Program-made: the position numbers and the translations under genes
Notes under the pieces: generated by a model
Database searches by the model: none
Told to the model about the DNA's origin: nothing
The model's input: only the letters and a program-made list of their open reading frames with translations
Origin: Oryzias latipes
Lineage: Eukaryota; Chordata; Actinopteri; Beloniformes; Adrianichthyidae
Assembly: GCF_002234675.1 (NCBI RefSeq)
Contig: NC_019859.2
Coordinates: forward strand, 32,696,934-32,760,933
Length of the DNA stretch: 64,000 nt
Reading direction: 5' to 3'
Shown here: positions 33,137 to 43,644 of the stretch, piece after piece
Layout of the letters: each line of letters opens with the position of its first letter
Position numbering within the stretch: position 1 is the stretch's first letter

Positions 33137-34178
33137 TTAAAAAGTATTGGACCGGGGGTTGTTTTTATTGTTTGTGATGAGATTTGAAAAATAAAGTGTC
33201 CTTGCCTGTTTAACAGCGTGGTTGTACGTTTTTAGTTGATCCTTTAAAAAGTCATAGTCGACTGTTAAATTAGTTTTTCTAAATTTTCTCTCCGCTCTCC
33301 TACAAATTCTCTTCAGATTTAAAATAGCACCGTTTCTCCAAGGCGTCTTTGGATTCTGTTTCAAGATTTTTGTTTTCATTGGAGCGGCTGTATGAATGGC
33401 AAACTTTAGTCTGTCGTTAAAATCATCAGTCAGAGAATCGCAGGACAAAGGTAAAATCTGAGCAGGACTTTGTTTTAAAATGTCAATAAAATGTTCTGCC
33501 CTTCAGGAGTTATATATCGCTTCGTCACCGTTCTCACTGAGGCCTCTTGCTGGATAGAACCAGTCAACTTAAAAAACACACAGTAATGGTCTGACACAGC
33601 CAAGTCAACAACAGAGGACACACCAGCAGACAGGTGTAGGTGATGACCAAGTCCAGGGTGTGTCCTCTGTTGTGAGTCGGCTGTGCCACATACTGGGTAA
33701 AATCCATACTATTTAAAAGATTTAAAAACTCAGAGGCAAAAGGGTCATTCATGTTATCAACATGAATATTAAAATCTCCAGTTATTAAAATCCTATTGTG
33801 TCTCAGTAGAATGACAGCTAAAAACTCTTGTAAAAAACCGGAGGGAGGACTTGGTGTTCTATAAACAGTCATCACTGCTAAAATAGGTGGGTTGCTGAAC
33901 ATGAAGAAATGATGCTCAAATGAATGATAATCAGTTGATGTAAAGGTTTCCGTTTTTAAACCTTGTTGAGCAATTGATGCTGTTCCACCACCTCTTTTAC
34001 CTTCCCTTACAGAGAATAAAAAAATAAAATTAGGTGGAGAAGCCTCAATGAGAATAGCTGGAGCATCAGTACCAAGCCAGGTTTCAGTTAAAAAATAACA
34101 GTTCAAATCACAGTCAATAATCAGATCATTAATTATAAAAGACTTGTTAGCAAGAGATCTGATGTTAAAAACAGCCAT
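33137..34178 (-). pseudogene. L2-type endonuclease and linker (copy B)
   Basis: 34178 down to 33564 encodes the apurinic-type endonuclease: FNIRSLANKS, LTETWL, the Gly-rich [23 protein letters not shown] and RGHTLDLVIT. The usual Asp-His block near its end is not in frame. 33448-33137 encodes the basic linker (KTKILKQNPKTPWRNGAILN), as found between endonuclease and RT in this group. One or more frameshifts separate the two. Confidence 0.75.
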
Positions 34179-34367
34179 GTTCAGTGTGACAGGTGAAACC
34201 AGTGATTTTTCTGTTAATTTTATTTCTGTATTTGGTGCTATGTGAATAGGACGGAGATATCCGACAGTAGGAATGGTTGACTTTGAATGTGAACGTTTGT
34301 GATCTCTGCTCGTGATGTGTACTGGAATAAAGGATATGGAGGTAATGTGTGTGCTTTTGTCGAACCG

Positions 34368-35187
34368 TCAGCTCGAAGGAGCAGTGCAGGAGAGGATGGT
34401 GAGTTCTATGTTCAGCCCAAGCAGATGGGAGCCTTTATGGTTTGGATGTAAGCCGTCTGGTTTGAAAGGGTTTGGTCTATTGTTGAATGCGGTGAAATTG
34501 TCAACGTAATGGTTATTTAGGGAGTGGCAGTAACTTTTTAACCAGATATGGAGCTGACTGATTCGGGAGAATTTTGTGTCTCTGTAACGGGGTGAAGGTA
34601 GTGGTCCAGATATAATGCAATGTAAATTTAACTGCTGGATGTGATGAATGAGGTGGATGAAGTCCGCTTTCAAAGTCTCAGATTGATGGAATTTAATGTC
34701 ATTGGTACCTGCGTGGATTATGGTGGTTTAGGCAGTGGGGGGTTTACTGGTGAGATGATTGTGGATGTCCTTTACTGATGCCCCTGAGATGGAGTGTGTG
34801 CCGGATCATAGAGTCTCCCAGGATGAGAACTGGACGGGGCGCTGATCCCGGATCCGGTGCGGGGCTCCCATACCTGACAGCCAGGTTTTGCAAGGCAGCA
34901 GAATGCCCGACAGACAGCAATACCGGGTGAGGCTTAGGAGGAAGATCTGGCAGAGGATGATGACCGGGCGAGATTTTCTCCAAACCCCGGAGGGGCTCGC
35001 CCGAGCGCCGGGTTACCGCATTACGTAACAGCCGGCGGCGCTTCACTCCTGCGGCGGAGAACGAAGGGATAGCGGAGGCGTCAGGCGACGGGACCGGTGC
35101 CGCAGCTCCTGGAGAAAATGTGCTCCGGTATGGCTCCCACGAGGCGCGCCCGGAGGCCGCAGTGGAAAAAACCTTTTTGGAGGACAA
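34368..35187 (-). pseudogene. L2-type ORF1 with SGNH-type esterase blocks (copy B)
   Basis: Frame 34744-35187 (147 residues) is a Pro/Ala/Ser-rich N terminus that ends in the nucleophile block PVLILGDSMIRH. Frame 34368-34673 carries LHCIISGPLPSPRYRDTKFS, HIWLKSYC and the catalytic DGLHPNHKGSHLL (Asp-x-x-His). The order Ser-block, GPLP, D-x-x-H is that of SGNH esterases. A frameshift lies between 34673 and 34744. Together with the L2 at 15.2-19.6 kb this shows two L2-type lineages with esterase ORF1 in one window. Confidence 0.7.
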
Positions 35188-35205
35188 GATCTGCTAGGAT
35201 CCGGA

Positions 35206-36895
35206 ATTATCAGAGAATCCACCTCACCATTCGCATCTCCAATTGTTGTTGTGCGTAAAAAGGATGAAGGTGTTCGCCTCTGTATTGACTACAGAAAACT
35301 AAATTCACAAACCATAAAAGATGCATATGCTCTGCCAAAGTTGGAGAACAAATTTACTGCCCTCTCTGGGTCAAAATGGTTCACTGTTTTGGATCTAAAG
35401 TCTGGGTATTACCAGATAGAGATGGAAGAAGAGGACAAGGAAAAAACAGCTTTTGTGATCCCCCTCGGGTTCTGGGAAATTAAATCGCATGCCCCAAGGC
35501 ATTACCAACGCCCCAAGTACATTCAACGCCTGATGGAAAAGTGCATGGGGGAACTGAACCTGAGCGAGGTACTTGTTTTCATTGATGATATTATTGTTTT
35601 TGCTCCAACCCTCGAAGAACACGAAGAGAGATTGATGAGAGTTTTAAACAAACCAAAGGAGTATGGTCTTAAACTCTTAATTGATAAATGCATCTTCTTC
35701 CAGACCTCTGTCAAATATCTGGGTCATATAGTTTCCCAAGACGGCGTAAGAACAGACCCAGAAAAAATTTCAGCACTCACCAGCTGGCCAGTTCCCAAAA
35801 CCCTAAAGGAGCTACATTCTTTCCTTGGTTTCATTGGTTACTACAGGAGATTTGTGAAAGGCTATTCATTTATTGTTAAGCCTTTGCATGACCTCACTGC
35901 AGGATACCCACCTTCGCAAAAGAAACAGAAACCCCTGATCAAGAAACAAGAATACCACAATCCAAAAGAACCATTTGGAGGTCGTTGGACAGACAACTAG
36001 TCAACAAGCTTTCGACACTATCATCCAGAAGCTCACCTCTGCTCCTGTCCTGGCATTTGCGGACCCTCAGAAGCCCTATCTGCTCCAAACAGACGCATGT
36101 TCCACCGCCCTGGGTGCAGTCCTTTATCAGGAGCATGAGGGGAAGAACAGAGTGGTGGCCTATGCCAATAGAGGCCTCACCAAAAGTGAATCAAGATACC
36201 CAGCGCACAAGTTGGAATTCCTTGCCCTCAAGTGGGCAATATCAGAAAAATTAAATGACTACCTGTACAGAGCATCATTCAAGGTAGTTAAGGACAGTAA
36301 TCCCCTCACTTACCTGCTCACAAGTGCAAAGCTTGATGCCACCAGTTATAGATGGTTGTCTACTTTGTCCACTTTTGATTTTAAAATTGAGTACAGAGCT
36401 GGAAAACAGAACACAGATGCTGATGGACTGTCCCGTCGACCACACGGTGAACCCTCTGAAGATCCTGTCTCCAACAAAGAGCTAGAACGAATTCAGAGGT
36501 TCACCCAACATCATGTCAACAGTGACCAGTCTAGCATTGATCAAGCCATCACCAGAGCCATATGTGACCATCATATAATTTTGAATACTCTACCAAATCC
36601 AGACCAAGCTCTTGTGTTGTCCATTTCCCATAATGCAAACAGTTTGCCTGATGGGTTTACAAATGATGTTCAGTTCACGACCACTGCACTACCCCGGATT
36701 TCCACATCTGATCTTGCGGCTAAACAGGGTGCTGACCCTACAATCCAACATGTCATTGCCCAGCTTGAACACGGACTCACGCCACCACCAGCTGTAAAAG
36801 ATCAACTCCCTGACCTGCCTTTCCTTCTAAGAGAAGTAAACAAAATGGAGCTCCTCCCTTTTCGTAAGAAGACGACAGATCAGAAGAAACATCAC
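35206..36895 (+). pseudogene. Gypsy reverse transcriptase and RNase H, frameshifted
   Basis: RT reads GIIRESTSPFASPIVVVRKK and VRLCIDYRKLN, with catalytic FIDD (LVFIDDIIVF), then LGHIVSQDGV and SFLGFIGYYRRFV. The normally invariant block between GFWE and RLMEKCMG is scrambled by a +1 shift near 35485 and a -1 shift near 35528; the frame stays open but about 15 residues are wrong. A further shift at about 35995 moves the frame to RNase H (QQAFDTIIQKL, LLQTDACSTALGAVLYQ, AHKLEFLALKWAI, DSNPLTYLLTSAKLDATSYR, GKQNTDADGLSRRP). Another shift near 36895 precedes the integrase. RT and RNase H would copy the element RNA to DNA within the particle. Confidence 0.85.
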
Positions 36896-36905
36896 CTACC
36901 AGCTG

Positions 36906-37117
36906 GTGCTACCGGAGGAGTTCAGAGCTGTGGTGCTATACCATCTTCATGACAACATGGCCCATCTCGGGATTGAAAGGACGCTAGACCTAGTCTGTTC
37001 CCGTTTTTACTGGCCCTGGATGACAGCAGCTGTTGTAAATAAGATAAAAACCTGTGAAAGACGTGTCAAGCGGAAGTCACTTATGGAAAGGGCCGCACCC
37101 CTAGTGACTTCCGCTTC
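36906..37117 (+). pseudogene. Gypsy integrase N-terminal zinc domain
   Basis: Reads EEFRAVVLYHLHDNMAHLGI then FYWPWMTAAVV and KTCERRVKRK. The two His and first Cys of the HHCC zinc fold are present, but the position of the second Cys (C-x2-C) is Arg (TCERRV). The domain is cut at about 37103-37117 by the inserted ORF1-only element. It resumes at 38931. Confidence 0.8.
37068..37116. repeat. 14-bp inverted repeat across a nested insertion border
   Basis: AAGCGGAAGTCACT (37068-37081, Gypsy sequence) and AGTGACTTCCGCTT (37103-37116, at the 5' border of the inserted element) are perfect reverse complements, 21 bases apart. Confidence 0.9.
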
Positions 37118-38930
37118 CGGGGTAAGGCAAGACGCGTGGTCGCGGCTCTCTACGGATACTATCTTCAAATTACTTAAGAAGTCGATTTTCTCCAAAAAGA
37201 GAGCTGACCATGCCCCCGAAGAAACCCCAGGAATATGAAGAGCTCAAAAAATCTCTTGACATTATTCAAGAAACGCTGAAAAGTTTTATGGATCAAGTGT
37301 CGGCTAAACTAACGCCACTCTGGGAGATGATGGAAGAGTTCCGAAGATTTCGGCCTCAAAACGAGCAGCGAGAAAACCGGGTCGAGATTCTGGAGAAAAG
37401 ACTGGACGATGTGGAACAGCAAGTAAGGATGAATAATGTCATTCTCACTGGAGTACCAATCAAGCCTCGAGCGAAGCTGAATGCAGCTGGAGCTAGCGCT
37501 GCTAATGCTAGCGCCAGCGTAGCTAGCAGTGCTAATACGGAGATCGGTGCAGAGTCGCTGGAACAGCAAATACATTCATTTCTCACATCTAAAGGGATTT
37601 CCCTGGATCTCAATACCATCGAGACCTGCCACCTGCTCCCCAGGAGAAAGGAGACGGATAAACCAGCGATCCTCATCAGGTTTGTGAATCACAAACACAA
37701 GCTAGCTCTGATGAATCAATCTCAGAGGATCTGCTGTTTATCTGAACGACCATCTGACCAGAGGGAATGCTAAAATCTCAAAACATGCACGGCTTCTCAG
37801 GAAGCGTAAGCAGATTGAGAACACTTGGGTTAAAGGCTGCAGGATCTACGTCAAACTACTCGGTCCACTGGATCTGGCCAAGGTTCTGGTCGTGAACACC
37901 ATGAAGGACTTTGAGAAGTGTTTGATCACGGTTGTCTGAAACAACGTGAAGTAATAAATCAAAGAGCCAAATAATTTCAAGAAATATGACACCTGGATTC
38001 CTCACTTTCTCCATCGTCTGACATCACCTGAATAACAGCAGAGAGTTCTGACCTGCAGACAACTTGACCTCAACTTTCACCGCAGCTGATATCAGCTGAA
38101 GAAGCATATGGACCTGAATCTAATGTCTGCAGACATAACATCGAAGAGAACTATTGACTATTTAAACCCAGAAGAACGGCTGTTATCAGTAAAAGAAGAA
38201 TTACCAACCTTGGACAATCTACAGATTATGGACCCTTTTTATTTTCCCTTACAGCATTACCTTATTATAAAAAAAAAAAAAAGAAAATACAAAAAATATT
38301 TAAAAAAGTAAAACAAATGATTAATCACACTTATTGAAAATTGTTAAATTGATTGACTTTTGATGATATTACTTCAACAGCTCCTAAAATTGATAAATTG
38401 ATTCAAAAATCTTTCCTAATGTAGCATAACTTTGCACATGTTTTTAACTTTTGATACTTGATGAAATTTTGCTATGAAAATTCCTGAAACAGTGTTGTGT
38501 CTATTTTACTGATATAGTATTATGTTTTAAAGCATATGAATGACTTTTAAAAGTAACATAATTTGCATATATTTCAGATGCTGCATTTGCCATGTTGATT
38601 TCTAAAGTTATTCTTGACGTAGTACTTAAGTAATTCATCTTTGGCATGTGCTTTATTGATACCTTATGATTCTTAATTCTGTCTGATAAAACCTAGGAAC
38701 CGGATATTGATAAATCATGTAATAAAATGGTTATAGTATAACGGGGTGGGATTATATAAGTTCGCTTCTTTCCACTCCCTTTCAAGCAATTTTTATTAAT
38801 TATGTCTAATTATCCTAAGTTTGATTAGTTACTGTAGGAATGTATAACTGATGATTATATTGCTTTTGTGTATTACTTCTATTTGATTGCTTGAAATAAA
38901 CCATTTCAAATCAAAATCAAATCAAACATC
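37103..38930 (+). mobile_element. ORF1-only (half-LINE-like) element in Gypsy integrase
   Basis: Inserted 1.8 kb. It has a ~100-bp 5' leader, ORF1 (37210-37937) and about 1 kb of AT-rich sequence with no ORF2, then AATAAA (about 38899) and a short tail of AAATC-type repeats just before Gypsy coding resumes at 38931. No clear target-site duplication. Structure and tail point to retroposition by another LINE's machinery. Confidence 0.7.
37210..37937 (+). pseudogene. LINE ORF1-type protein (coiled coil + RRM-like), one frameshift
   Basis: The ATG at 37210 opens 187 residues. There is a coiled coil (about residues 10-75: EELKKSLDIIQETLKSF, then RENRVEILEKRLDDVEQQV), the block MNNVILTGVPIK, an Ala/Ser-rich stretch, and an RRM/C-terminal part (LEQQIHSFLTSKGISLDLNT, CHLLPRRKETDKPAILIRFV). 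A single-base shift at about 37735 then moves the frame, which continues to 37937 (LNDHLTRGNAKISKHARLLR, then IENTWVKGCRIYVKLLG). Apart from that the protein seems full length. Such proteins bind the element's RNA. The family is frequent in fish genomes; its parental LINE clade is not settled here. Confidence 0.75.
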
Positions 38931-39452
38931 AAAACAACTCATCCACTGGAACTGGTCTGCATGGATTTCCTCTCCCTCGAACCGGATGGAAAGACGAAGG
39001 ACATCCTTGTAATCACAGACAATTTTACAAAGTATGCTGTCGCTGTGCCCACTCCTAACCAGAAGGCCTGTACCATTGCCAAGTGTCTGTTGGACAACTT
39101 CTTTGTTCACTACGGCATCCCGGAGAAGGTTCACAGTGACCAAGGCACAGATTTTGAAAGCCGAACCATCCGTGAACTCTGCGCAGTGGCAGGAATTCAT
39201 AAAGTAAGAACAACGCCCTATCACCCAAGAGGCAACCCAGTGGAAAGGTTCAACCGGACACTATTAGACATGCTCGGAACCTTGTCCACACAAGAGAAAC
39301 AACACTGGAAAGACTTTGTTAAGCCCCTTGTCCATGCGTACAATTGTACTAAAAACGACGTTACAGTATCCCCTCCCTACGAACTGATGTTTGGCCATCA
39401 ACCTCGGTTGCCTGTGGACTTGGCTTTTGGCTTGCCCTTGAAGGAGGACTGA
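38931..39452 (+). pseudogene. Gypsy integrase catalytic core
   Basis: Resumes directly after the inserted element: HPLELVCMDFLSLEPDG (first Asp), HSDQGTDFES (second Asp) and YHPRGNPVERFNRT (Glu), an intact DDE triad with 34 residues between the last Asp and Glu. It inserts the DNA copy into the host genome. The frame ends in TGA at 39450-39452 after LPLKED. The same frame continues immediately afterwards, so this is a single nonsense change. Confidence 0.85.
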
Positions 39453-40550
39453 TCACCCTCCTACAGGGAGTATGTCCAGGAGCTGAGATCACCCCTGGAT
39501 GAAAACCAACAATTAGCAATTGAGAACGCCGCTAAAATCATGCAAAACAAAACTCGATTTGACCAACATGTTGTGACTGCAGATCTGGACATTGGAGAGA
39601 GGGTCCTCGTCAGAAATGTGCGCCAGAGGGGTAAACACAAATTGGCTGACAAGTGGGAGTCAATGGTATACATCGTTGTAAAGAAAGCAGAAAACCTCCC
39701 TGTTTACACAGTCCGACCGGAAAACCAGCCCAAACCCCTCCGTACCTTACACAGGGATCTTTTACTGCCTTGTGGATTCCTACCCTCACCTCAAGAGAAA
39801 CTCCCCAAGCAGCGTACCAGAGCACCCTCTGTATTTGCACCTACACCTACCATCAAAGAAGACCCTTTGGATGATGACGTGCACATTCAATTCTCATCTG
39901 AACCAGTAAGCTCCACAACTCTAGACACACCTGCCATCCAGCAACCAGATGTCAGGTTTGAGCCACCAGAAACCACCTTACCTGCTGAAAACTTGCCAGC
40001 AGTCGAGTCACCTGCTGTCTCAATACCCGCTGTTGCCGCACTGTCACCTGAATCAATTGTACAGACCAGCACAGAAGAGGAAGTGACAGAACTCAAAGAA
40101 GAACCTGTGGCTGTAGAAATTATGAAACCAGAGCCTCAACCAGAACCAATTGAGCCTGTTGGGATACCAGATGCCATCACTCCGATTTTGGATCCGATAC
40201 CTCAATCTGCAACCCATGCCGAACTCCCCTCACCGTCTGTGTCCGAACCTCTCAGTCCTGAACAGCCAACTCTCAGGCGGACACTACGGACCAGAACCCA
40301 ACCAGATTGCCTTCAATATGCACATCCAGGGAAACCACTTCTGAAAAGCATCCAAACACTTCTGCAAGGTTTGAGCTCTGCATTTTTATTCGCCCTTCAG
40401 GGGGACGGGGAGACTCCACAAGACAACACGTGCAGGGACGTACACGTGAACGGGGAGGGAGCGTGTAACCCGGATCAGTGCCCCACTTGCATTACCAGAT
40501 TTGGAACACCTTGGCGCTCTTATCTTGGTGGGGCTAGTTCCCTATATTAA
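39453..40550 (+). pseudogene. Gypsy pol C-terminal region
   Basis: Same frame as the integrase core, reading YREYVQELRSPLDENQQLAI, RFDQHVVTADLDIGERVLVR and KLADKWESMVYIVVKK (the integrase C-terminal SH3-like/GPF-Y region). Then comes a long Pro/Glu/Thr-rich tail of low complexity (39840-40300). The final ~30 codons (from 40464) run into the presumed 3' LTR, so the real protein may end earlier or overlap the LTR as in other Gypsy families. Confidence 0.75.
40451..40463 (+). other. Polypurine tract
   Basis: CGGGGAGGGAGCG lies directly before the TGTAACC start of the presumed 3' LTR: the usual plus-strand primer site of an LTR element. Confidence 0.55.
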
Positions 40551-40744
40551 CATCAGGGTCACATAGCCACTTCCTGTCATCCATGCTCTGGCTGTTGCTG
40601 ATCTGCTGTGGCTGGCTGAATCTCCTATAGCTGTCTGCTATCTAAGCTTTAAACAAACCTCTGTAACATCTTACGGGACTAGTTCTTTGAACAACCACAC
40701 CTTGAACTAACTACTCTTCGGTGAGTTTATGCGATCGGGTCACA
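40464..40744 (+). repeat. Probable 3' LTR of the Gypsy element
   Basis: Starts TGTAACCCG and ends CGGGTCACA, imperfect inverted ends with TG...CA, 281 bp, directly after the polypurine tract. No second LTR exists in the window to confirm the borders. Confidence 0.5.
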
Positions 40745-42200
40745 CACATAGCAGTACATTAGTATTTTAAAGGCTTTCTACCTCACAGAAATGCAATGCT
40801 ATTGTGGCTACATACAGATTTTTGATCAGTTTTTTTCTCTCTCTTGAAATTGGAAATATTTCAGTTAATAATTGTTTTCAGTTTCTGTCCGTTTTAGGAC
40901 TTTTCAACTTGTTTTTGTGTTTATGCCTGGTTGGCCATTTTGGTTTTTAATTTATTCATTAATTTCATTCATTGTTTTCTTCCTTTGATTAATGCTAAAC
41001 TGAATTGATTAATGCTAAAGCTAAATATGATTAAAAGTGCACTTTATTTTTGAAACATTGGAACCCATTGCAACCCATTGATTTATAGGCCTGGAATTTG
41101 AAAGTAGGTTTCTACAAATTTTGTTAGGACCTTATTTGATTATTATTTTTCTTACAATTATGGCATACAGTTGACTACTGTACTTGATGTAAATAATATA
41201 TGTTGTAAATAATGTCTTGTAAATAGTATGTCTTGTAATGTGTCTAATCTATAATTTGTTTGACCTTCTTTAGGTCAGGTTTTTTTTTTCACCCCCACTT
41301 CTATCCCTATTGGAACAACTTTTTGATCTGCACCATACAGGAATGGTGCATGGCGAGCTACCCACGACCTCTCAATGAGACCTTGAATTAAGAACCTATG
41401 AAAAAGGAACTTTGCAAAAGACTCCATACCCAAAGGAAAAGAACTTTGAAAACCAAAGACTGAAAAATATCCTTGTGGATCCCTGGACACTCCTTTCTCC
41501 ACTGTCTCAACTTATTGTTTTGTTTTTTGCTTTCTTTGTTTTAATACAGTCAATTGATTGCTTTATCCCTGTGTTGCGTCTTCTATCCACACACTCTGGT
41601 CTCCATGAGTCGAACAAATCTTTTAATGGTAAGAGCCAGCTAAGAAAGCGCTACAAGTGCAACCGTTTATTAAAGTGACAGCTGCAAAGTGAAAAGAAGG
41701 TAACAAACTTTAACGCTCAGGCACTAATGCAATAAATAACAAAACCAAAGTGGGACTTTAAACTAGCAGGACATCACCAAGACACTAAACATAACCAAAA
41801 AAAAAAGATCACACGCAAGAAGGAAAACCAGGCAGTTTTCACAGGCTTCTAATGCCAAGTCAAACAGCACGGGCAAGGTGACAAAATGGATTCCTCCCAG
41901 ATATTCAGCTGCCACTGGAACAAGGGATGCTTGAGGCTTGCACTCTTCCCGCCCAGCCTAATAACTGGAGGAGGGAAGGAGGCTGCAATCATCTCCTGCA
42001 GGAGGTGAAGTCAGGTGGTGCGGTGGAGGCTTCTGAAAAGCACACACACACATGTACACACCAAAAGGCCTGGCGACATATGTATGTAGTATGATGGTGT
42101 GTAGAAGTAGCATGTAATTTTGTTTTGTGTGCTGCAATGAGAATGTGCAAGTGCGTGGGTAACATTGTTCCGGGGCTATCGGGCAGCTACCGGTCGGGGG
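40745..42200. other. No recognisable gene
   Basis: AT-rich first half. The second half (41600-42030) looks like low-complexity repeat debris with CA-rich runs (about 42040). Open frames are short and without known motifs. Confidence 0.5.
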
Positions 42201-42204
42201 TGAC

Positions 42205-43060
42205 ACTTGATATGGCAAGGCAAGTTTATTTGTATAGCACAATTTGTACACAAATTCATTCAAGGTGCTTCAGAACAGGAAAATGCATTAAAATCACCAT
42301 AGATTGATTTGAGTCTGAATTTGAACCTTAGCACAGTTGAGTCCTTTCTCACAACCTCAGGGAGACTGTTCCAGCTTTTAGCTGCAAAAGGCTGAAACTC
42401 TGATTCCCCTTGCTTAGGGCACATGCACAAGGCCAGTCCCTGAGGTCCTCAGAGTCTGAGATGGTTCATATGGCGCTAACATGTCAGAGATGCACTTTGG
42501 TGCAAGGCCATAGAGATTTGTAAACAAGCAGAGCTGCTTTAAAATCTATTTGAGCTATAGGAAGCCAGTGCAGAGTTCTGTGCACATGACTGATGTGATG
42601 GTAGTTCCTGGTTCAAGTCAGGACTCGAGCAGCAGTGTTCTGGATGTACTGAAGCTGTTTTAGAACTCGTTGGGTGAGGCCAGTGAGCAGGCCGTTACAG
42701 TAATCTAAACTACTAAAGAATAAATGCATGAATAATTATCTCCAGGTCTGGTTTTGACACTGTTTTTCATTTTGGCAATGTTTTTAGATGGTAAAATGTT
42801 GCTGATGTTACTGATTTTACTGACGTGATTGTTGTTTTTCCTCCAAGCACTGATCTGTTGGATGCAATAACATCACCTGCTGACACATAGATCTGAGTAT
42901 CGTCTGCATAGTTGTGATAAGATTGTTATTACTGCAAATTAACTGACGTAATGGCAGCATGTAGAGGTTGAAAAAAAGGGGTCCCAGGGTTGATCCCAGG
43001 ATTAATCCCTGGGGCACACCACAGTTCAATGGATGGCCGCCGTCCAAAGACATGTATACG
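42205..43060 (-). mobile_element. L2-type LINE 3' fragment
   Basis: Minus strand. Starts at a motif typical of fish L2 3' ends (gcaaggcaagtttatttgta, 42215). It carries RT scraps in the frame 42817-43053 (LNCGVPQGLILGSTLGPLFF, NLYMLPLRQLI), and the YADD region is lost to a frameshift. The rest is decayed C-terminal coding and 3' UTR. Confidence 0.65.
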
Positions 43061-43644
43061 CCGTCCGGTCAGAGCTGCTGTTCACCAGCAATCCGGCTGC
43101 CCTGCCCTGTGGTCGCCTAGCCTTGGCCCAATTTTGTAATTGCGTCATCCCCACATGACTGATGGCCGTGAACAGCTAAGCTTGAAGATTCTGATAATGC
43201 CTCCCCATCACACGGCGAAGTTGTTCACGTGACCGTAGCATTAAAGACAGCAGACAAACTGTCCCAAGCTATCAGAGAAGCAAAGTCATCTGAGAATCGA
43301 CTTCCACAACAGCAGAGACTCGCGCCATGTGGCAGAATATCCAGGCAATCACCAACTGCTGAAAAACTCTGCTGAAGAGCTGAGGGGAGAGCACTTGCTG
43401 GAGAGCACGTGATGCTGTAGTATCGCGAGAGCCGACGAGAGGAGTGTGGTGAGTTTACTTGGCGGCGCGTAAGTTGTGAACAAACATTTTTGATTTATTT
43501 AATTACACCGCCATATTTAAATAATCCAGAAAGTTTAAAAAATAGAAATCTGAAAAAGTTTGTCAAGCATTTGCCAGCCTGGATGACCTGGAGGACCTGG
43601 AGGATCTGGAGAATTACATCGACGAGTGTTTCAATACCTGCCTC

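Larger units (their letters stand above)
31730..35205 (-). mobile_element. L2/CR1-type LINE (copy B), long, inside Gypsy
   Basis: Minus strand; extends from ORF1 (5' end at about 35200) to the 3' part shared with copy A (31732-32040 matches 2170-2420). ORF1 and the endonuclease are present but broken. Much of the RT fingers and palm is deleted at about 33130-33137. The last ~240 bases of the 3' end, present in copy A at 1925-2165, are missing here, together with Gypsy linker sequence. This suggests a later deletion across the LINE-Gypsy border. Confidence 0.8.
29827..40744 (+). mobile_element. Ty3/Gypsy LTR retrotransposon, nested and 5'-truncated
   Basis: Order on the plus strand: a primer-site-like TGGCAGCCCGG (29827), gag (29939-30935), protease (31021-31727), [L2 LINE copy B], RT/RNase H (35206-36895), integrase start (36906-37117), [ORF1-only element 37103-38930], integrase core (38931-39452), C-terminal part (to 40550), a polypurine tract (40451-40463) and a probable 3' LTR (40464-40744). 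The pro-RT-RNaseH-IN order defines Ty3/Gypsy. No 5' LTR is found: the TTTTTGCAGTG terminus abuts the primer site. Several frameshifts and one stop make it inactive. Confidence 0.85.
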
